From NCBI GenBank assembly GCA_035545535.1, contig DASZYF010000135.1:1-24514 (forward strand): 24,514 nt of DNA. The letters are read 5' to 3'. The notes under the pieces are model-generated. The model was given only the letters and a program-made list of their open reading frames with translations, did no database searches and had not been told where the DNA came from. Shown here in pieces: positions 21,723-24,514 of the stretch. Source of the stretch: DASZYF01 sp035545535. Its GTDB lineage: Bacteria; Actinomycetota; Actinomycetes; Mycobacteriales; CAJCIY01. The translations under genes were made by a program, and so were the position numbers. The first letter of the stretch is position 1. Each line of letters starts with the position of its first letter.

Positions 21723-23072
21723 CTAGACCCCGCGGAAGCGGTTGATCGCCTCGAGGTGCTTGGCGCGGAAGTCGGCGGCTTCGGGCTCGACGCCCAAGCC
21801 CTCCTCCGGGGCGAGGCAGAGCACGCCGACCTTGCCCTGGTGCAGGTTCTTGTGCACGTCGACGGCCGCCTGGCCCGTCTCGGCGAGCGGGTAGACCTTC
21901 GACAGCGTCGGGTGCACGAGGCCCTTCGCGATGAGCCGGTTCGCCTCCCACGACTCGCGGTAGTTGGCGAAGTGCGTACCGATGAGGCGCTTGAGGTTCA
22001 TCCAGAAGTAGCGGTTGTCGAACTGGTGCATGAAGCCGCTGGTCGACGCGCAGGTGACGACCGTGCCGCCACGCTTCGTCACGTACATGCTCGCGCCGAA
22101 CGTCTCGCGGCCCGGGTGCTCGAACACGATGTCCGGGTCCTCGCCGCCGGTGAGCTCGCGGATCTTCTTGCCGAACCGCAGGAACTCCTTCGGGTCCTGG
22201 GTGTTCTCGTCCTTCCAGAACTTGTAGCCCTCAGCGGCGCGGTCGATGACGTGCTCGGCGCCCATCGAGCGGCAGATGTCGGCCTTCTGCGCCGACGACA
22301 CCACGCACACGGGGATGGCGCCTCCGTTGAGCGCCATCTGCGTGGCGTAGGAGCCGAGGCCGCCGCTCGCGCCCCAGATCAGCACGACGTCGCCCTGCTT
22401 CATCGCCGCACCGTGGTGGCTGACGAGCTGGCGGTACGCGGTGGAGTTCACGAGACCGGGGGAGGCGGCCTCCTCCCACGTGAGGTGCGCGGGCTTCGGC
22501 ATCAGCTGGTTGGCCTTCACGAGCGCGATCTCGGCCAGCCCGCCGAAGTTCGTCTCGAAGCCCCAGATGCGCTGCTGCGGGTCCATCATCGCGTCGTCGT
22601 AGCCCTCGGGGTCCTCCATCTCCACCGACAGGCAGTGCGCGACGACCTTGTCGCCCGGCTTCCACTTGCTGACGCCCGGCCCGGTCTTCAGCACGACGCC
22701 CGCGGCGTCGGAGCCGATGACCTGGTAGGGCAGGTCGTGCCGCTTGGTCAGCTCGCTCACGCGGCCGTAGCGGGACAGGAAGCCGAAGGTCGAGACGGGC
22801 TCGAAGATCGACGTCCACACGGTGTTGTAGTTGATGGAGCTGGCCATCACGGCGATGAGCGCCTCGCCGGGCCCGAGCTCGGGTGTCGGCACCTCGTCGA
22901 GGTGCAGCGACTTGCGCGGGTCCTTGTCGCGGCTCGCGAGCCCGGCGAACATCTCCTGCTCGTCGGCGTGGACGGTGATGCCGCGGTAGTGGTCGGGGAC
23001 GCCCAGCGCAGCGATCTCGTCACTGCCGGCGTTGCCCTGGATGGCGTCGAGCACGGCCTTCATCTCGGTCAT
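21723..23072 (-). CDS. ccr: Crotonyl-CoA carboxylase/reductase
   Basis: This 449-aa medium-chain dehydrogenase reduces crotonyl-CoA with NADPH while fixing CO2 to give ethylmalonyl-CoA. That product feeds the ethylmalonyl-CoA pathway for acetate assimilation or supplies polyketide extender units. The NADPH-binding loop is IWGASGGLGSYA (about 232-243). The four residues that hold CO2 in the Kitasatospora enzyme (N81, F170, E171, H365) correspond by a constant two-residue offset to Asn83, Phe172, Glu173 (WGFETNFGG) and His367 (GTHFAN), so carboxylation should be intact. It has normal family length. ATG at 23072 is chosen because TAACCT lies 8 nt upstream and no Shine-Dalgarno is visible. Met4 is an alternative. 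A regulatory dyad overlaps the promoter. Confidence 0.96.
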   Translation of the reverse strand: MTEMKAVLDAIQGNAGSDEIAALGVPDHYRGITVHADEQEMFAGLASRDKDPRKSLHLDEVPTPELGPGEALIAVMASSINYNTVWTSIFEPVSTFGFLSRYGRVSELTKRHDLPYQVIGSDAAGVVLKTGPGVSKWKPGDKVVAHCLSVEMEDPEGYDDAMMDPQQRIWGFETNFGGLAEIALVKANQLMPKPAHLTWEEAASPGLVNSTAYRQLVSHHGAAMKQGDVVLIWGASGGLGSYATQMALNGGAIPVCVVSSAQKADICRSMGAEHVIDRAAEGYKFWKDENTQDPKEFLRFGKKIRELTGGEDPDIVFEHPGRETFGASMYVTKRGGTVVTCASTSGFMHQFDNRYFWMNLKRLIGTHFANYRESWEANRLIAKGLVHPTLSKVYPLAETGQAAVDVHKNLHQGKVGVLCLAPEEGLGVEPEAADFRAKHLEAINRFRGV

Positions 23073-23080
23073 GCCGGGAG

Positions 23081-23098
23081 AGGTTACTTGGGGGTAAC
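23081..23098 (-). promoter_or_regulatory. ccr promoter -10 with GTTAC-N6-GTAAC operator dyad
   Basis: On the minus strand TAACCT (23086-23081) is a TANNNT -10 placed 8 nt before the ccr ATG. It overlaps a perfect 5-bp inverted repeat, GTTAC (23083-23087) and GTAAC (23094-23098). TTAC/GTAA dyads are typical of TetR-type regulators of acyl-CoA genes in actinobacteria, but assigning a regulator is inference. The nearest TetR gene here has different sites. Confidence 0.5.
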
Positions 23099-23123
23099 AG
23101 GGGTGCGCCCGCACCCGGCGCGG

Positions 23124-23151
23124 CCCGCGTGATCAGGATCACCGGCGCGGG
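23124..23151. terminator. Hairpin between the glycosidase-domain gene and ccr
   Basis: CCCGCG (23124-23129) pairs with CGCGGG (23146-23151). Inside it, TGATC (23130-23134) pairs with GATCA (23137-23141). A small asymmetric internal loop separates the two stems. It lies downstream of the leftward glycosidase-domain gene and upstream of the ccr promoter. Confidence 0.5.
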
Positions 23152-23163
23152 ACGATCGGGCGA

Positions 23164-24514
23164 TCAGTCCCGGGTGATCGCGAGGCCGTCGGGCACCGCG
23201 CGCCGGGCCGACGTGCCGGTGTCGTTCACCTGCACGAGGTGGCCGTTGACGCGCTCGACCAGCGCTGAGGAGTCACCGCCGTCGAGGTTCAGGGCGTCGT
23301 CCAGGCGCAGCGTTCGGGCGAGCTCCGCCTCCTCGCGCAACGTGAGGCCACGCTGGCCGGGACGGTCGCCGTCGGCGACGACGAGGACGAGGTGCCGGCC
23401 ACCGTCGTAGGTGCCGGCCATCACGCGCGGTCGCGGGCCGCCGGCGTCGTCGAGCACGCACGCGAAGTCCTCGACGCGCCCGTCCGTGAGCAGCTTGGAG
23501 TTGCCGCTGATCGCGGTGCCGAGCGGCAGGCCGGTGTCGTCGTGCACGAGCTGCACCGACATGGCGACGCGGTCGCCGGGGCGCACCCACGAGAGCGCGC
23601 GCGAGTAGGCGCCGTCGACCACCACCGCGGCGTTGCCGGGCCGGGGCGCGTTCTGCCCGGGCTTCTTGCGGACCTGGACGACCTTGGTGCCGTGCACGTC
23701 GATCTCGCGGCTACCGATGTGCCAACCGGCGCGGCGGTCGCCCGGCCCCCACGCAGGTGTGTAGACGACAGCGCCGGTGGCGAGGTCGTCGTTCAGCGCG
23801 GTCAGCGGCACGATGCTCGCGCGCAGGCCCGAGGTGCCGGTCGCGGTCGTCGGGCCCGCGGGCGCGCGGGTGGCCGGCGGCGGCACGTTCTTCGGGCCCA
23901 GGTGGACGGGCTTCGCGTGCGTCGCGCCGTGCCTCACGTGCGTCCACTGCCGGCCCTGCGTGAGCGTGCGCGACGGCTTCGGCAGCTGCGGTGCCGCGAC
24001 GCCGGCGGGCACGTGCAGGGCGAACAGCACCCCGCGCAGGTGCGCCCAGCCGATGTGCGCCCGGCCGTGCTCGACCGAGACGACCAGCTGCGACGTCGCC
24101 CAGCCCTTCAGCGGCTGGTGCGAGCTGCTCATGACACCGCCGGGCGCGGTGGTCACGCCGTCGGGCGTCGTGTGGAAGAGGTCGCCGTTCACCGCGGCGA
24201 CGACGTGCTTCTGCGCGTGCGCTGCGGCGAGCACGGGACGGGCGTGAGTCACCGCGTCGCCGAGCTGGCGCACCCGGACGCCCGGGCTCGCGAGGTCGGC
24301 GTCGACGACGTGCACGGGGATGACGCCGTGGCGGGTGACCACCCGCATGCTCGTGCTCGTCACACCGTGCGTGATGGGGCCGCGCACCTCGTTCCGCACG
24401 ATCACGCCGGTCGCCGGGCAGGCGCGGCGCGCGGGGACGTCATCGCGCGCGGGCGACGCGAACGCCGCGAGGTGCACCGGCGCCGGGCCGGCGGCGCTGC
24501 GCGGCGCGGCAGGA
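23164..24514 (-). CDS. Phosphodiester glycosidase (NAGPA) domain protein, 5' end outside window
   Basis: About 450 codons are present, and the frame is open to the window edge with no stop, so the N-terminus is missing. The visible start reads Ala/Pro-rich (AAPRSAAGPAPVHLAAFASPA), like the end of a signal peptide, and export is likely. The C-terminal half has the family core: an AAVNGDLFHTTPDGV strand-turn early, the GNAAVVVDGAYS and RPGDRV segments, and the signature LNLDGGDSSALV near the end. Relatives include the lysosomal uncovering enzyme that removes GlcNAc from GlcNAc-1-phospho-mannose and bacterial DUF2233 proteins acting on wall glycans. A low-complexity Pro/Ala/Thr insert separates the two parts of the domain. 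GTG at 24477 is an internal codon, not a convincing start. Confidence 0.8.
   Translation of the reverse strand, partial: PAAPRSAAGPAPVHLAAFASPARDDVPARRACPATGVIVRNEVRGPITHGVTSTSMRVVTRHGVIPVHVVDADLASPGVRVRQLGDAVTHARPVLAAAHAQKHVVAAVNGDLFHTTPDGVTTAPGGVMSSSHQPLKGWATSQLVVSVEHGRAHIGWAHLRGVLFALHVPAGVAAPQLPKPSRTLTQGRQWTHVRHGATHAKPVHLGPKNVPPPATRAPAGPTTATGTSGLRASIVPLTALNDDLATGAVVYTPAWGPGDRRAGWHIGSREIDVHGTKVVQVRKKPGQNAPRPGNAAVVVDGAYSRALSWVRPGDRVAMSVQLVHDDTGLPLGTAISGNSKLLTDGRVEDFACVLDDAGGPRPRVMAGTYDGGRHLVLVVADGDRPGQRGLTLREEAELARTLRLDDALNLDGGDSSALVERVNGHLVQVNDTGTSARRAVPDGLAITRD

Overview
The window is very GC-rich, gene-dense DNA with strong G/C third-position bias, frequent GTG starts, GTGA stop/start overlaps and many starts placed 6-8 nt after a -10-like hexamer (leaderless style). 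A NucS mismatch endonuclease, an ECF sigma/zinc anti-sigma pair, a crotonyl-CoA carboxylase/reductase and a tripeptidyl-aminopeptidase-type exported hydrolase all point to a high-GC actinomycete (Nocardioides-, Frankia- or Kineosporia-like). I cannot name the genus. I see no tRNA, rRNA, CRISPR array, insertion sequence or integrase, and no gene-free stretch over 300 bp.

Left part (1-5.9 kb): an ECF sigma factor and its zinc-binding anti-sigma factor run leftward from what looks like a self-regulated promoter. A 14-helix drug-efflux type MFS pump diverges from them. Next is a translationally coupled PAS protein plus metallo-beta-lactamase-fold hydrolase. A TetR repressor then diverges from an O-methyltransferase across two tandem 21-bp operator-like sites. 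A small tautomerase closes the block.

Middle (6.0-14.2 kb): an alpha/beta hydrolase fused to a LuxR DNA-binding domain diverges from nucS. An ArsR-type regulator diverges from a second MFS pump (DHA3 type) across a perfect 8-bp inverted repeat that covers the promoter. A protein made of two complete 3-hydroxybutyryl-CoA dehydrogenase modules follows, then a small zinc-ribbon protein, a cytosolic alpha/beta hydrolase, and an exported (probably Tat/lipoprotein) alpha/beta-hydrolase peptidase.

Right part (14.3-24.5 kb): the most unusual region is a head-to-tail array of three large secreted paralogues (826, 810 and 747 aa). Each has a signal peptide, a short RTX-like GGxGND segment flanked by two conserved cysteines, and six PKD-like modules at matching positions. 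It is bounded by strong hairpin terminators. The third copy starts directly after a perfect 7-bp inverted repeat that encloses its -10 element. Facing this array are ccr (crotonyl-CoA carboxylase/reductase, behind a GTTAC-N6-GTAAC dyad) and a phosphodiester-glycosidase-domain protein cut by the window edge. Ccr and the double 3-hydroxybutyryl-CoA dehydrogenase act on the same C4 acyl-CoA pool (acetoacetyl-CoA, 3-hydroxybutyryl-CoA, crotonyl-CoA, ethylmalonyl-CoA), although they sit about 10 kb apart.
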